In this document: piece by piece, positions 19,561 through 31,461 of the stretch
Numbering within the stretch: the stretch's first letter is position 1
Layout of the letters: the number at the start of each line of letters is the position of its first letter
DNA from: Pyrenochaeta sp. MPI-SDFR-AT-0127
Lineage: Eukaryota > Ascomycota > Dothideomycetes > Pleosporales > Cucurbitariaceae
Length of the DNA: 33,055 bases
Assembly: GCA_020747015.1 (NCBI GenBank)
Contig: JAGTJM010000132.1
Location: forward strand, 1-33,055
Reading direction: 5' to 3'
Made by a program: the position numbers and the translations under genes
Notes under the pieces: model-generated
What the model saw: only the letters and a program-made list of their open reading frames with translations
Databases searched by the model: none
What the model was told of the DNA's origin: nothing

Positions 19561-22500
19561 CTACTATTAGGGCCTTAGATTTATTAGCTACTCCTATAGA
19601 GTCTAGCTAGGTCCTAACCTTCTTCTAGTTAGCGTTTCTTAGGTATATTCTTCTAGAGTTCTAGTATTAATTTTATTAACTTCTTAGTTATTATTTATAG
19701 GGGGTTATTTTATAGTAAGCTTCTCGTAAAGTCTAGATTCTACTAGTTAGTATTAAGGGTTATAGTCTACTAGTATTCTTATTATAAATTCCTATCCTAG
19801 TAGGCTATATCCTTCTTCTTTCCTTAGTACTTCCTATTTATAGTACTCTATTAACTTTCTTTTATAGTTCTTTAGGTTTTCTTAAGGTTTCTATATATTT
19901 TCTAAATTAGGTATCCTTCTATTTTACTAAGAAGAATATTTCTAAGTTATTAACTTATCCTCCTACTACTTATCCTAAGATCCTTTCTACTTTAAACTTA
20001 GTTTCTTCTTTAGGTTCGTAATAGAATATTATTTATAATAGTATTATAGGTCTACTAGTTCTAATAGTTTTATATAGAATATAGGTTTAATCTTTACGTC
20101 TTATAGTAGATTAAGTATATAATTTACTAGTCCTTTTTATTCCTTAATTAAAAATAGTCTAACCTTAATATAATCTAGTCCTTTATTTAGTTATATTATT
20201 TAAAGGTTTTTTATAACTAAATATACTTTATCCCCTTTTTTAGCTAAGGTACTATTTTTCTTTTCTTATTAATATATTTAATTTATTAGTACTATATTTT
20301 TTTATATTTTCCTTTATTTTCTAGTATATATCCTTATTTCTTAGATATTCTTTAAAGCTACTTTAGCTTTAGTATTAGGAAAATTTCTTTTAAAGAGATT
20401 AGGGTATTTCCTATAGTATATATAAAATAGTATTATACCTATTATCTCTAATTTCTTATTATTATAAGCGATTTATACTATAGGTAGTAGTAATACCTAA
20501 TTATCTTATATATAGTTATAGTATATCCTTAAGTACTATTTAAGTATTCTATTTATTTATTCTATTTATCTATTAGTTTCTAGGTAGTAGGTAGTAGATA
20601 GTTTCTCTTAATTCCTAGTTATACTATAAATATTTCCTAGAAATTAGATATAAATAGTTTATCTCTATTACTTATTATTAATTATAGTATTCTATAGTAT
20701 CTAAATATCTAATCCTTAACTATTACTACGAGTTATTATATTATAAAGTTTTTCTAAATAGTATAAATTCTACTCCTTTACTAAATCTATAAACTATATT
20801 AAGGATTCTATTATACTTATATCTAGTTACTTTATCTATAGACTCTAGTAAGTCTATAATAAAGTCTATTATAATATCTTCCTATAGTTTATTAGGTAGC
20901 TCTATTAGTTATAATTCTCTATATAGGCGTATATTATACTTATTCTTCTAATACTTATATATTTCTTAATATAATTCTTAACTTTCTATTTTATATTTAG
21001 AAAGTAGTAGTTTCTCTAGATAAGTTTAATAGTTCTTACTATACCTTAGTATCTATATATAGGTTATTATAGTATTATTAGATAATTATTTCTTTAAGTT
21101 CTAGTAGAATCTTAGGTCTAATTTTTATAATTATATTATATTCTTATAATAGTTCTAGTAATCTATCTTATTCTCTTTAGATTACTATATAAACCTTAGT
21201 TTTCTTCCTATTATATTATATCTTTAGCTAAGTACGTCTACTCTACTATTATCTTTTCCTAGTATATATATAATCTAAATTTATACTATCCTAGGAGTTT
21301 AGACTATTATACTTATCTTCTATTAAGTTATTTTATTATTATAAAGTATATTAGGTTTTTATAGTCTATAAAGATAGTATTCTCTAAATATCCTTTAGTA
21401 TAGTATTACTAATATTATAGTATATCTATAATAGCTAATAGTTCTTTATTATATATATTATAGTATTCTTCTACTTATAAGAACTTCTTAATAATAGCTA
21501 TTAGGTACTATTTCTATCTTTTTCTTAGAGTATTACTACTCCTATTACTAAATCTAAGGGTCTATTTCTATTTAAAGGGGTTTTCTACTAGTAAATACTA
21601 TTAGTATAGTTCCTTAATATATACTTCCTTAAGTATCTTAAAGGCTTTATCTTATTCTTCCCTATTTCTATAGTTCTTCCTTCTTTATAAGTTATATTAG
21701 TAGTATAGTAATCTTTAAGAAGTCTTTAATAAACTATTAGTTAAAGTTTATAAATCTTAAAAGGATTATATATTTTAACTATCTTAGGCTTTTCCTAGTC
21801 TTATATTATCTATATTTTTATATACTAATTCTAACTCTATTAATTCTAACTATATATCCTAGGAATTTAACTTCTTCCTATAGAATTTATATTTCTTAGG
21901 TTTTAATTCTAGCCTATATACTTATAATCTTTTAAGGACTTCTTAATATATCCTTATACTTAGTTATATTATTAGAGTATACTATATATTATCTAGGTAT
22001 ACTATAGCGTATTTATCTAGATAGTTATTTAATATAGTATTAACTAATTCTAATATATTACTAGTGATTTATTAATCTAAATAGTATAACTAGATATTTA
22101 TAATATCTATATCTTATTCTAAAGGCTATTTTCTATTCTTTACCTTTCTTTATCTAATAAGGTTATACGCGCTCTAAGATCTAGTACTATAAATATCTAG
22201 CTCTATAGTCTATCTTATAGTTCCTAGATATTTAGTAGTAGGTAGTAGTTCTTTTTAGTTATATTATTAAGCTTATAGTAGTCTATATATAGTCTTAATA
22301 TTCTATCTTTCTTTAGTGTAAATAGAATAGGGTATCCTACTAAGGACTTAGATTTTTAGATAAATCCTTTTACTAATATTTCCTTAATATACTTCTTTAG
22401 TATTACTAGCTCTTTCTTAGTTAACTTATATATTAGTATAAACCTTAGGCTTTACTATCTTCTAGTTTAATTTTATAATCCTATAGTTAATATTTTAGTA

Positions 22501-24861
22501 GTACTCTAATCCTACTTTTTCTATAAATATCTCTATATATTCTATATATTCTTATAGGATCTTTAGAGTAATATATTTCTCTATTATTCTCTACCTTCTA
22601 ATCTTTCTTACTAGTAGTTAGTTTAGCTTATTAGTTAGTACTCCTATAGATATACTCTTAACTAAAGTTCTAATATTTATTATTATCTTCTTATCTACTA
22701 GGGTATTCTACTACTATATAGGTTTTCTAGCGTATATATATTATTCTTATACCCTATTAAGATCCTCTAGTTCTTCTAGTCTATATATAGGTTATAATCT
22801 CTTAGCTAAGGTAGCGGCTAAGCTAAAAATATCTAGTCTTACCTTACTATTTTATCTAGATATAATATTAATTTCTTTAAGTACTTATACTTAATAAGTC
22901 CTCTATTTAAGTTATTAGCTATAGTAATATAATAAGGTTTTTCTTTTAGAATAGGTTATAGCCCTACTTTTAATATAGCTATTCCTAAAATATAGTTTCC
23001 CTATAATCCTAAATTAATTAGAGCCTATATATTAATATTCTAAGTTTTACTTTTATTTAGAGTAGCTCCTTTCTATTATTCTAATAGTATTATATTACTA
23101 AACTCTAGAGTAAATTAGTTCTCTTATCTAATTCTAGTCTCCTACTTATTAGAAGGTTTAGTTTCTAGTTTCTTTCTAAAAAAGAATACTTATTAAATCT
23201 ATTATTAAGCTTATTATTTATATATCTTATATATTCTAAGTTTATATATATTTACTAATATTATTAGTATATTTTTATTTATAATAATATTTTATTTAAC
23301 TTATCTTCCTTTACTTATCCTAGGAAGTAGTTAGTATATCTTTATCCTATAGGTAATTTATATATATATTCCTCTAGTAGTTATACTATTACTATTATAT
23401 TAGTATTTAGTTTTAGGAAGTACTTATTTCTACTTTTCTAATAATAGTAGTTATAATAGTTATATATATACGTAGTAAAGTATAGACTTCTATATTATAG
23501 GTTTCTCTAGTCTAAGTTATATTAGTAGTAGGTAATTTCTTTACACTATATTACTTTATATATTCTATCTATCTTTAGTTAAGAATCCTTTATAGTTTTT
23601 ATTTTAGTCTATATAGCCTAGATATCTATCTACTTCTTATAAGGGTTATAGTATATCCTTCTTCTCCTATATTTAGTATATATATATACTACTCTAGGTT
23701 TATAGATAGTTTATAATTATTATCTATCCTCTATAACCTATTATCTCTAGTAGTAGTCTAGTAGTATACGCTTACTTCCTTTACTATAGCTAATCCAATA
23801 TCTATAACCTATTTCCTAGGTAGGGTCTATTAGTAGAATATTTTCTTTATTATTATCTAGTATAAGCGGAGGTATATCCTATATAGGCGGATAATCTTAT
23901 TATTACTTATAGTTCTAGGTTTCTTATTAAGTATTATAGTCTATTAGTCCTATAATTTCCTATCTTTTATATAGTAGTCCTAAACCTAACTAATTATATT
24001 AATTTATTAGGTAACTTTATTCTTCTACTTATAGTTTCTAGGAAGTATCCTTCCTTCCTAATTATAGTATATCTTATTTTTTTCCTATATCTATCTTCTA
24101 GTATTTTACCTTCTAGCCCTTACCCTTATTTATATTATCTAGGTATATAGGTTCTAGTTTATTAGAAGTATAATATCTAGTAGTATAGTTATTTTATTAA
24201 TATAATAAATCCCTTTATTTACTCTTATTAGGTTAGTAGCTTCCCCTCCTATAACTCTATTTCTTAAGTTCTAACTTATATAGTCTATTATTAATCCTTA
24301 TACTTTCTTTTATAGGTTATCTAGTATATTAATAGTTATACCTATATATATAAGTTCTTCCTAGACCTATAGTTTTAGGCCTATTAGAATATATATTTTA
24401 GCGCGTTATCGTCCTATCTATAATAGTAGTATATTATTAGAATTTATTAGTATAGTTAGCTATAGATATCTTTTATTATAGTATCTAAATACTTATTCTA
24501 TAATTAGTTTTTCTATTTATAGTCTAAATACTAGGCTAATTTATTTTTAAACTTATTCTAGCTTTTAAATATTATAGTATTTTCTACGTTTAATATTATA
24601 TCTATATATTTATAATATAGGGGTTAACCTATTTAAGTACTTCTCCTATAATATAGGTAGTAATAAGTACTACTTTATTATTATCTACTACGTATCTATT
24701 AATATAGAAGTAGATATTATATTAAAGTAGCTATAATTTTAGATCTTATAGTTACTATTATAGTTAGGGGAGCTTTTCCTTTTAGCTTACCTAAGGCGAT
24801 ACTTATAGAGTTAGGGGTTACTATATCTATCTTAATATACATATTTTAAGGGTAATTAAAA

Positions 24862-25267
24862 TATTAAAAGGTAGAGTATCCTTAGTAGAGTAGCTATAAT
24901 ATAAAGTAGCTAGTATTACTAAGGAGCCTTTCTTAGTAAGCTTCTAGTTAGAGTAAGTAGAGATAGATAAGAGGTTAAAGTTAGTCTAAGTATTAAATAG
25001 TAGTATTTAATAATAACTTAAGGTTAATTATAATATTCTATAGGGTATATTATTCTTATCTATATATATAATGCGCTATTATGCTCGCCGCGCGCGCAGC
25101 GAGCGCTTATTACACTCGTCGCGCTTATAGCGAGCGCTCGTCCTTAGCCTGGCGAGCGGTCACGTGCCTGGGGCCTCGCCTCGTGTTAGCGCCCACAGTG
25201 ATGCTTATGGTTGGCCCGGAGTGTCCCTGTCGGACGTGTCCTTGCTCTTGAAACGAGGATCGTAACA
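24862..25267 (-). repeat. 5' LTR of the retrotransposon, half unmutated
   Basis: A 406-bp LTR. Positions 24862-25071 are as RIP-mutated as the partner LTR. From about 25072 to 25267 CpA, TpG and CpG are abundant and the sequence appears original, including canonical TG at the minus-strand start (TGTTACGATCC). Confidence 0.87.
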
Positions 25268-25345
25268 GTAAGCTACTTAAACTCCTAGGTAGGTAATAAG
25301 CTTAAACTCCTGGGTGAGTAAACTCCTAGGGGCCCGCCTAGGCAC
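25268..25345. repeat. Minisatellite array, reverse arm, right of the LTR element
   Basis: This starts with the right target duplication GTAAG and continues with TTAAACTCCTAGG units. It is only weakly RIP-affected (CTGGGTGAG is retained). It is the continuation of 18376-18620. Confidence 0.8.
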
Positions 25346-25500
25346 TAATAAAGTGCGCTAACTAAGAAACCTATCAATCAAGTTAATTTAACTAATCAAG
25401 CAGGTAACTATCGCTTGACTTGCTTCCAAAATTGAGATCCTGAGATTGACTTGCTTAACTTGCATTTTGACAATCAAGTTAATCAAGTTATTCAAGCCAG
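25346..25500. repeat. Right CAAGTTAAT-rich border of the repeat block
   Basis: It contains AGTGCGCTAACTAAG (25352-25366), the direct-repeat 15-mer ATCAATCAAGTTAAT (25373-25387) and CAATCAAGTTAATCAAG (25470-25486, also at 16314-16330), with CTTGACTTG and TTAACTTG units between. The stretch then grades into ordinary sequence. Confidence 0.5.
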
Positions 25501-25624
25501 CTTGCTTATTGCCCACACTGCACCTACTGCTTTGGGGCACAGCACGAGGGTACAAGGGTCCATACACATCGGTTTCTTTCTCAATAGGTAGTATGCAGCC
25601 TAAAGACTTGCACAATTCACACGT

Positions 25625-26681
25625 GCAGGCAATCTGGGCAGCTCTGTAGCTCTCTCCTTGCACAAGAATCCAGAGTTTGCTGTTTGCGTACTCTCAAGAG
25701 ATGCCGAAGCCGCCAAAGCAAAGCGTTTGTCGAGCCAAGGGATCGAGGTCGTGACGGCCAACAACTGGAAGCCGCACGAGTATTCGCTAGCCTTGCGCGG
25801 GGCATGGGAAATCTTTATCAACATTGATTCCGACAATCCTGAAGAAAATTGGAAGGCGGGCAAAACTCCGACAGAATTCCACATGGGAAAGCTCATTGTC
25901 GACACAGCCGTGCGGGCCGGGGTCAAGCACATTGTACATGCATCATTGCCCTATTCATCCAATTTGACCCATGGAAAGTGAAACTGGTATCTTTTGACGG
26001 CAGGTGGCTCTATCTCCTGTCGTCGAAGCACGCTGATAACGGGATAGATCAAGTACGTATCTCCGAGTATATACTTGAGGCTGCGCAGCAAAAGAAGATT
26101 GAGACAGGGACCATTGTGAATACTGGTTGGTTGCTCGAAAATGCTTTCGACCCCAAGTATGTCGAATCATTCGGTGGATTCGCTGTGGCAGTCGATGATG
26201 AGGGCTATCTGACCTGGAAACACCTCCTATGGGCAATGATCCGGAAAGCGTCCCTTGGCTAGCAGCCGCAGACGATTACGAAGACATGGTTCATGGAGTG
26301 CTCCTGAATCCCGAGGAATACAATGGGCGATCTATAGACGGTGTATCCGAGTCTATGGGATTTGCGGAACTTACTGCAACGTTCCAGAAAGGTACGTTCA
26401 ATTCACCAATGCAAGATTCGAGCTCTAACGGCCACAGTGACCGGCAAGAAAGCTCACTTTGTTCCTGTGAATGGGAGCAGTCTCAATTCCGGAAGTGCAG
26501 CCAAAACGAAAGAAGTCAATGGCTTGTTTGACCTGACGCATGCACTACAGGGCAACTTCTTCAACGGTCAGCCTACTGAGCATGAGACTAGCCGCATACT
26601 GAAGCAGAGGGCGGACAAGGCTGTGGACGGACCCGAGACACTCGTGGGTGTAGCAGATTCTTCCGCAAGTATGCAATGTAG
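25625..26681 (+). pseudogene. NmrA-like NAD(P)-binding protein pseudogene
   Basis: NmrA family proteins are Rossmann-fold sensors or reductases, some acting in nitrogen regulation. The readable part begins GNLGSSVALSLHKNPEF, lacking the start codon and the first half of the GATGNLGSS nucleotide motif, so the 5' end is lost toward the transposon block. It continues GAWEIFINIDSDNPEE, VKHIVHASLPYSSN, VRISEYILEAA, DPKYVESFGGFA, MGNDPESVPWLAAADDY, an intron (26392-26437), GKKAHFVPVN and finally FFRKYAM before TAG at 26679-26681. One-base losses near 25978, 26223 and 26658 shift the frame. A splice acceptor at 25625 is possible, but I find no first exon upstream. Confidence 0.75.
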
Positions 26682-27110
26682 ACGTGCTATCTGAATTCCC
26701 CTGTTGTAATAGACGCTGTGCCTCAGCAAATCGTGCAATGCCCACTCGGCTATGTTCGACAATGGCACGAGTTCTCCTACAGTACAGGCCATGCTTACTC
26801 GATTCGACCAGGATCGTATTGTTTGCTGATCATCAGCATGCGCTGCGGCCAGCAATGTACAGTAGAGCCTAGCACGACACCGACATTTGTAAAAGTGGGC
26901 CCTCGCATGGTTGCCCGATGCGGTAGGCGGGCGTGGCGGGGCAGGCTGAGTGAAAACGTCACAGCCGAAATACTAGACAATGCCTGTAGTCCTAGAGACC
27001 TCCGAGTCTGCTCGCATCAAGGCCACGTCAAGCCTGGCGGATAGAGTGTATATAAAAGTGCGCAATGCTGTTCCTAATGCTTCGACCCCAGTGCTTTTTC
27101 TGCTGATACC
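26682..27110 (+). promoter_or_regulatory. Promoter region of the aldehyde dehydrogenase pseudogene
   Basis: A TATA-like TATATAAAAG lies at 27049-27058, about 60 bp upstream of the ATG at 27111, followed by a pyrimidine-rich leader. The open frame at 26718-27044 has no recognisable content and I reject it as a gene. Confidence 0.5.
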
Positions 27111-28712
27111 ATGGCTCCCCAACAAGTAACCATCGCAGCCCCAAACGGGCGCAAGATTCAACTGCACATCGGCTTATTCATCAACAACGAAATTGTAGAC
27201 TCGTCTTCGGGCCAGACAATAAGCATCATAAATCCCGCGTGAGTGCCTGTCGTTTTGTTCTTGGTATCTCGCACATACATGTAGCCAGCACGGAGCAAGA
27301 AATCGTATCAGTCACCGCTGCATTGGCAGAAGATGTCGACCGCGCAGTCAAGGCCGCTCGTGTGGCTTTTGAAGGCCCCTGGAGAGCTACGTGGGAACGA
27401 GCCGAGAACAGCTGTTGCAAAGACTAGGTGACCTTGTCTAAGCACACCAAGAGGATCTCGCCACCCTCGAAGCCATGGACAACGGCAAGCCGTACACACA
27501 GGCTCTGGGCGATGTAGAGGAAACCTTCTCCGTCTTTCGCTATTATGCTGGCTGGGCAGACAAGACATATGGCCAGACTATTGAGACAGGCAGACACAAA
27601 TTCACATATACCCTCCGTGAGCCTATCGGTGTCTGTGGTCAAGTCATTCTGTGAGTATATCTTTAGTTCTTCACGCCGATACTGAGGCGAGTAGCTGGAA
27701 TTATCCCTTGGCAATGGCTGCATGGAAACTCGGTCCAGCGCTCGCCACGGGGAATGTGTCGATCCTCAAGCCTGCTGAGAAAACGTCGCTTTCTGGTCTG
27801 TACCTCGCGAATCTCATCATCGAAGCCGGTTTCCCTCAGGTGTTGTCAATATTCTTAATGGCTTGGTCGTGAGACCGGAAGTGCCATCGGTGATCATCCT
27901 GGCGTTGACAAGATTGCCTTTACTGGTAGTACCCTCACAGCATGAGGCATCATGAAGTCTGCTGCCGCGAGCTTGAAAAAAATCACCCTTGAGACAGGCG
28001 GCAAATCTCCTCTCCTCGTCTACCCCGATGCAGATCTTGAGAACGCGGTTAAGTGGACTCATTATGGTGTCATGGGCAACATGGGACAAAATGCACTTCT
28101 ACCTCACGCGTCTTTGTTCACGAGACTATTTACGATGAATTCCTCGATTTGTTCGTAAATTTTACGAATAAAACCTCAGTCATCGGTGATCCCTTTGACG
28201 AAAAGAGTTGGCATGGCCCGCAAGTGTCCAAGGCTCAGTACGAAAAGATTCTCGCCTATTCCAAACCCGCTAGAGATGAGGGTGCCACCATCATTGCTGG
28301 AGGAAAGACTCCCGACAATCGACCGAACGGCAAGGGGTACTACATTGAGCCCACGATCGTCGGAGACGTCAAGCCTGCCATGAACGTGTATCGAGAGGAG
28401 ATTTTCGGACCTTTTGTCGTGTTCGTCAAGTTCACTAACCAACACGACGCCCTTTCATGGGCCAACGATAGCGAATACGGACTCGGTGCTGCTGTTTTTA
28501 CATCTGATGTCACGAGGGCGATTCGCGTATCAGAGGGTCTGCAATCAGGCCAGATCTGGATTAAGTCTAGCAACAACTCAGATTATCGCGTGCCTTTTGG
28601 TGGCGTCAAGCAATCTGGTATTGGCCGTGAGCTAGGTTCAGCTGGCCTCGAGGCCTATTCCACGGTGAAGGCTGTACATCTCAATCTCGTCATGGCAACA
28701 CCAGATAGTTGA
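27111..28712 (+). pseudogene. NAD(P)-aldehyde dehydrogenase pseudogene
   Basis: The ATG in GATACCATGG starts a fungal ALDH of about 500 residues in exons 27111-27238, 27285-27650 and 27695-28712. Family blocks: LHIGLFINNEIVDSSSGQ, DVDRAVKAARVAFEGPW, AMDNGKPYTQALGDV, LATGNVSILKPAEKTSLS, KITLETGGKSPLLVYPDADL, EIFGPFVVFVKF and FGGVKQSGIGRELGSAGLEAY. Lesions: a frameshift near 27398, TAA at 27439-27441, one-base losses near 27840 and 27866, TGA at 27943-27945 (compatible with CGA to TGA), and a one-base loss near 28092, exactly at the catalytic Cys codon (GQN followed by CTSTSRVFV in the next frame). The role could be oxidation of betaine, amino or other aldehydes; subfamily not settled. Confidence 0.86.
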
Positions 28713-29368
28713 GCTCCAATGCGATTGAACACGAAACTACGAGAGAACTACTATAAAAACTTGACATTGTCACCTTGTGAAACAATAGATGCGCGAATGT
28801 AATACTTGTCTTATATGTGTTATGCTTTCTGTACATGATTAAAAGATTGGCGGGGGACACTGTAGGCATCAATTTCAATCAGCGAATCTTGCAAAAAGGG
28901 GAGAAGTACTCGCTTCTTAGCATAGTGAACTAAATGGACCCTCTCTAACGGTGATTCACACTGTTAAACACACTTTCATTGCTCTGCGCCTCTAGTCACG
29001 CGGCCTTACCAACTAAATAACGCCAGGTAGGTAATGTTTAGTGCAGCGTTTTGGTGTTTTCGAGGCCGTTCATCATCTTACTTCGGCATTGTCTCCAGCG
29101 TCGTGACGGATTATTGAACAAGAAACTATGTCTCCCTACCAGCACCACGACTTTGCTTTGGAATAACACTAGGCATCATTCCAAGAGCTCACGATTTAGC
29201 GAACCCAATTGAAGGCTGGAATAGGAATATATCGAGGAATTCACATTGTACGCTCTTCTACACTTCGCAATACTATAAAACCCAGTCGTACTTGTTTTAC
29301 CACAATCCGCATGTTTGCAACGCTCCACTTCTGCGGATGCATTCGCAAATGGCCACAACCCTGCAGAT
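28713..29368. other. Intergenic between convergent ALDH and permease genes
   Basis: 656 nt of 3' flanks from both sides. No gene, repeat or RNA recognised; the short open frames have no family resemblance. Confidence 0.5.
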
Positions 29369-31095
29369 CTAATGATTCTTCTTAGCTCCCCGGACCTTGT
29401 TGAAAGTTACAAGTTCGAGCATCTCGCCCCAGAATCCTGTGCTGGGTGGAAGAGCAGCCTCATACGCGTCAATTATTGGACGATCCCAAACAAGATCGGC
29501 TTCTTCTGGCTTTACAAACTTCGTCTTCCAGTACAGCTTCCAACCACCAAAAGTAAGGATGGCCACGAAGCACATCGTGTAGTAAGAGAAGAAAGTTCCT
29601 ACGTCGAAAGTGTAGTACATTGCATAGCTGTAGCAACATAGGATAGTAAAATATGATATCAACGCAATGCAGGCGATGTATGGCTGCCCCCACCCCCTAT
29701 AAGGCAAGTCTTTTCGATCGTAACCCTGCACCTTCAATGCCTTGAAGAAGAAGAGATAGGTGCAGGACATGATGATGTAGTTGAATATTTGTCCGGCCGT
29801 TGTGAGATTTACAAGCCAGGTAATGACTTGTCCCGCAGAATTAGAGACGTTGAGGAACGAAATCGCCGGAAAAATCATGGTGACGAAGACGCAATAGATC
29901 GGTATTCCGCTTTTGGTGCATTTGGCCAGAATCTTCGGCGCTTGACCTTCCAAGGCTAGGCTGTGTAGCGACCGAATAGAGCAATACGTGTATGCATTTC
30001 CAGCGGAAAAGACACTCGTAAGAAGTAGTGCGACGAAGACGTGGGGTAGTCCCTTGATCCCCATGTTGCCCATGGCAATCACATAAGGAGAGCCGGCACC
30101 ACCAGACAGGCCAAGCACAAAGGCTTTGTCGTCGTATGGCACGATTATGCCGACACAGATGGCGCTTCCAATAAAAAAGAACGCAAAGCGCCAGTACATT
30201 GTCTTGTATGCCTGTTTGATCGTCTTTCGTGGATGTCTTGCTTCTCCTGCGGCCATTCCGATATATTCTGGGCCTGCAAAGCTGAAGACTGCAGTCCACA
30301 AAGCAACCAGAAATCCCTCAAATCTTCCAAGAGCGCCAGTATGATGGGACTCGGCGAATGCACCTGGTTTGTTCCAGTATCGAAAGCCGTACGCATCGTG
30401 TTGGGGATTGCCGCCGCACATGGTAACCAGTGTGAGCCAGAAAACCATGAAAATGAGGACAACTTTTCCGCTAGAGAGCCAGAATTCGCTCTCTCCGTAG
30501 AACTTGACGGCGAAGATGTTGAGCAGGCTACACGAGCTGTTAGTGCACGTAGTCAGCCATAGAGTAGCTGAACTGACAAGTATGACACTAGACAAATCGC
30601 ACATATGGCAGCCACAGGAATGGCATCCGTCCAGTACCTAATAAGAACACTGACAAACGTGATCTCGAAAGGGATAAAGCTCGCTTGGAACAGGAAGAAA
30701 TTCCAGCCGGCGGCGAAACCGAGTGCTGGATCAACCCATTTCGCCGCATATCGGATGAATGAGCCACTGACTGGCATTAAGACGACCATTTCCGCCACGG
30801 TGCTGTTAACGGTACCTAAGACACAAGCATAGAAGATGTAGGCTATGAGCATTCCACCGGGACCAGCGGCTTGCAAAGAGCTTCCAATCAGGATGAACAG
30901 CGCTGCGCCGATAGAGGCTCCAATGGCCATAAGCTGGATCTGACGATGGCTGAGGGTACGATGCAATTCGTTAACGTTCTTCATAACGCCAGTGCCGAAT
31001 TGCTCTTTGCTGTCTATCGATTCACTTACAACCGCAGACTCAATATCTGGGGACTTGTCAGCTCTGTGGCTTGGAGTATTCTTGGAAGATGGCAT
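29369..31095 (-). CDS. Amino-acid permease (fungal YAT family)
   Basis: Two exons, 31095-30578 and 30527-29369, with a 50-nt intron (GTCAGT donor, CACTAAC branch-like site), give 558 residues, the usual length. A hydrophilic N-terminus precedes about twelve membrane segments. Family signatures are IGASIGAALFILIGSSLQAAG, AEMVVLMPVSGSFIRYAAKW, VDPALGFAAGWN, FYGESEFWLSSGKV, FSFAGPEYIGMAAGEA and NAYTYCSIRSLHSLALEGQAP. Such plasma-membrane proton symporters import amino acids. The start at 31095 (MPSSKNTP) is chosen over the further upstream 31200 because the family N-terminus resumes there. The frame is intact, in contrast to the broken genes on both sides. Confidence 0.9.
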
Positions 31096-31461
31096 AATGA
31101 AGCAAGGAATTGGGAGAAGGGAGAAAAGTTGAGTAGTTTTCACACCGTCTCGAAACCCCCCAACTTTATACCCCAGAGTCTCAGTACGGGCAGATGCCAA
31201 GTTGGCCTTGAGATTCGGGCCGAAACAGGGCTAGGTTATATGTGTATCTGCTATCAGTCGAGGCTGAGGCGCTAATGTGAGATGGAGTGGCCGCGTTCGG
31301 GCCGCTATTCGCATTTTGATTCAAAGAGGAAATCACCTTTATCATGGTCCATTTAGCGCGATTAGTGAAGATTCCAAGCAGCTACTTCTTATAAGCGCTC
31401 TCCTCTTCTTTACGTTCATAGTATCCTAAATTATTTGGATATAGTTATATTTACCAGCCCC
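31096..31461 (-). promoter_or_regulatory. Promoter region of the amino-acid permease
   Basis: 366 nt between the permease start and the stop of the upstream reductase pseudogene on the same strand. No distinct motif or gene is recognised. Confidence 0.4.

Larger units (their letters stand above)
16380..25071. repeat. RIP-saturated A+T-rich block
   Basis: From about 16600 to 25071 CpA and TpG are almost absent (I found only about a dozen instances by eye) while TpA is very frequent and CpG still occurs. This is the footprint of repeat-induced point mutation, a fungal genome defence that converts C to T, chiefly at CpA, in duplicated DNA. The right border is sharp and lies inside an LTR at about 25072. 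Confidence 0.88.
18621..25267 (-). mobile_element. Ty3/gypsy chromovirus-type LTR retrotransposon, RIP-inactivated
   Basis: A 6647-bp element with 410- and 406-bp LTRs and a 5-bp target duplication GTAAG (18616-18620 and 25268-25272). On the minus strand a decayed pol can be followed: reverse transcriptase YLDN (a mutated YLDD) at about 22002-21985, integrase remains around 20900-20250 with the region corresponding to the core-domain HPxTDGQ motif, and a chromodomain-like VEKIL...FFLVKWKD at about 19990-19890. Order RT then integrase then chromodomain identifies a Ty3/gypsy chromovirus. The frame is full of TAA/TAG, so nothing is translatable. It inserted into the minisatellite array. Confidence 0.88.

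Noticed and set aside
25388..25663. 91-codon minus-strand frame at the right border of the block
   Set aside because: Overlaps the CAAGTTAAT repeats and the start of the NmrA-like relic; no recognisable content.
26718..27044. 108-codon plus-strand frame upstream of the aldehyde dehydrogenase
   Set aside because: No recognisable domain, lies in the promoter region and overlaps the TATA-like box neighbourhood; treated as chance.
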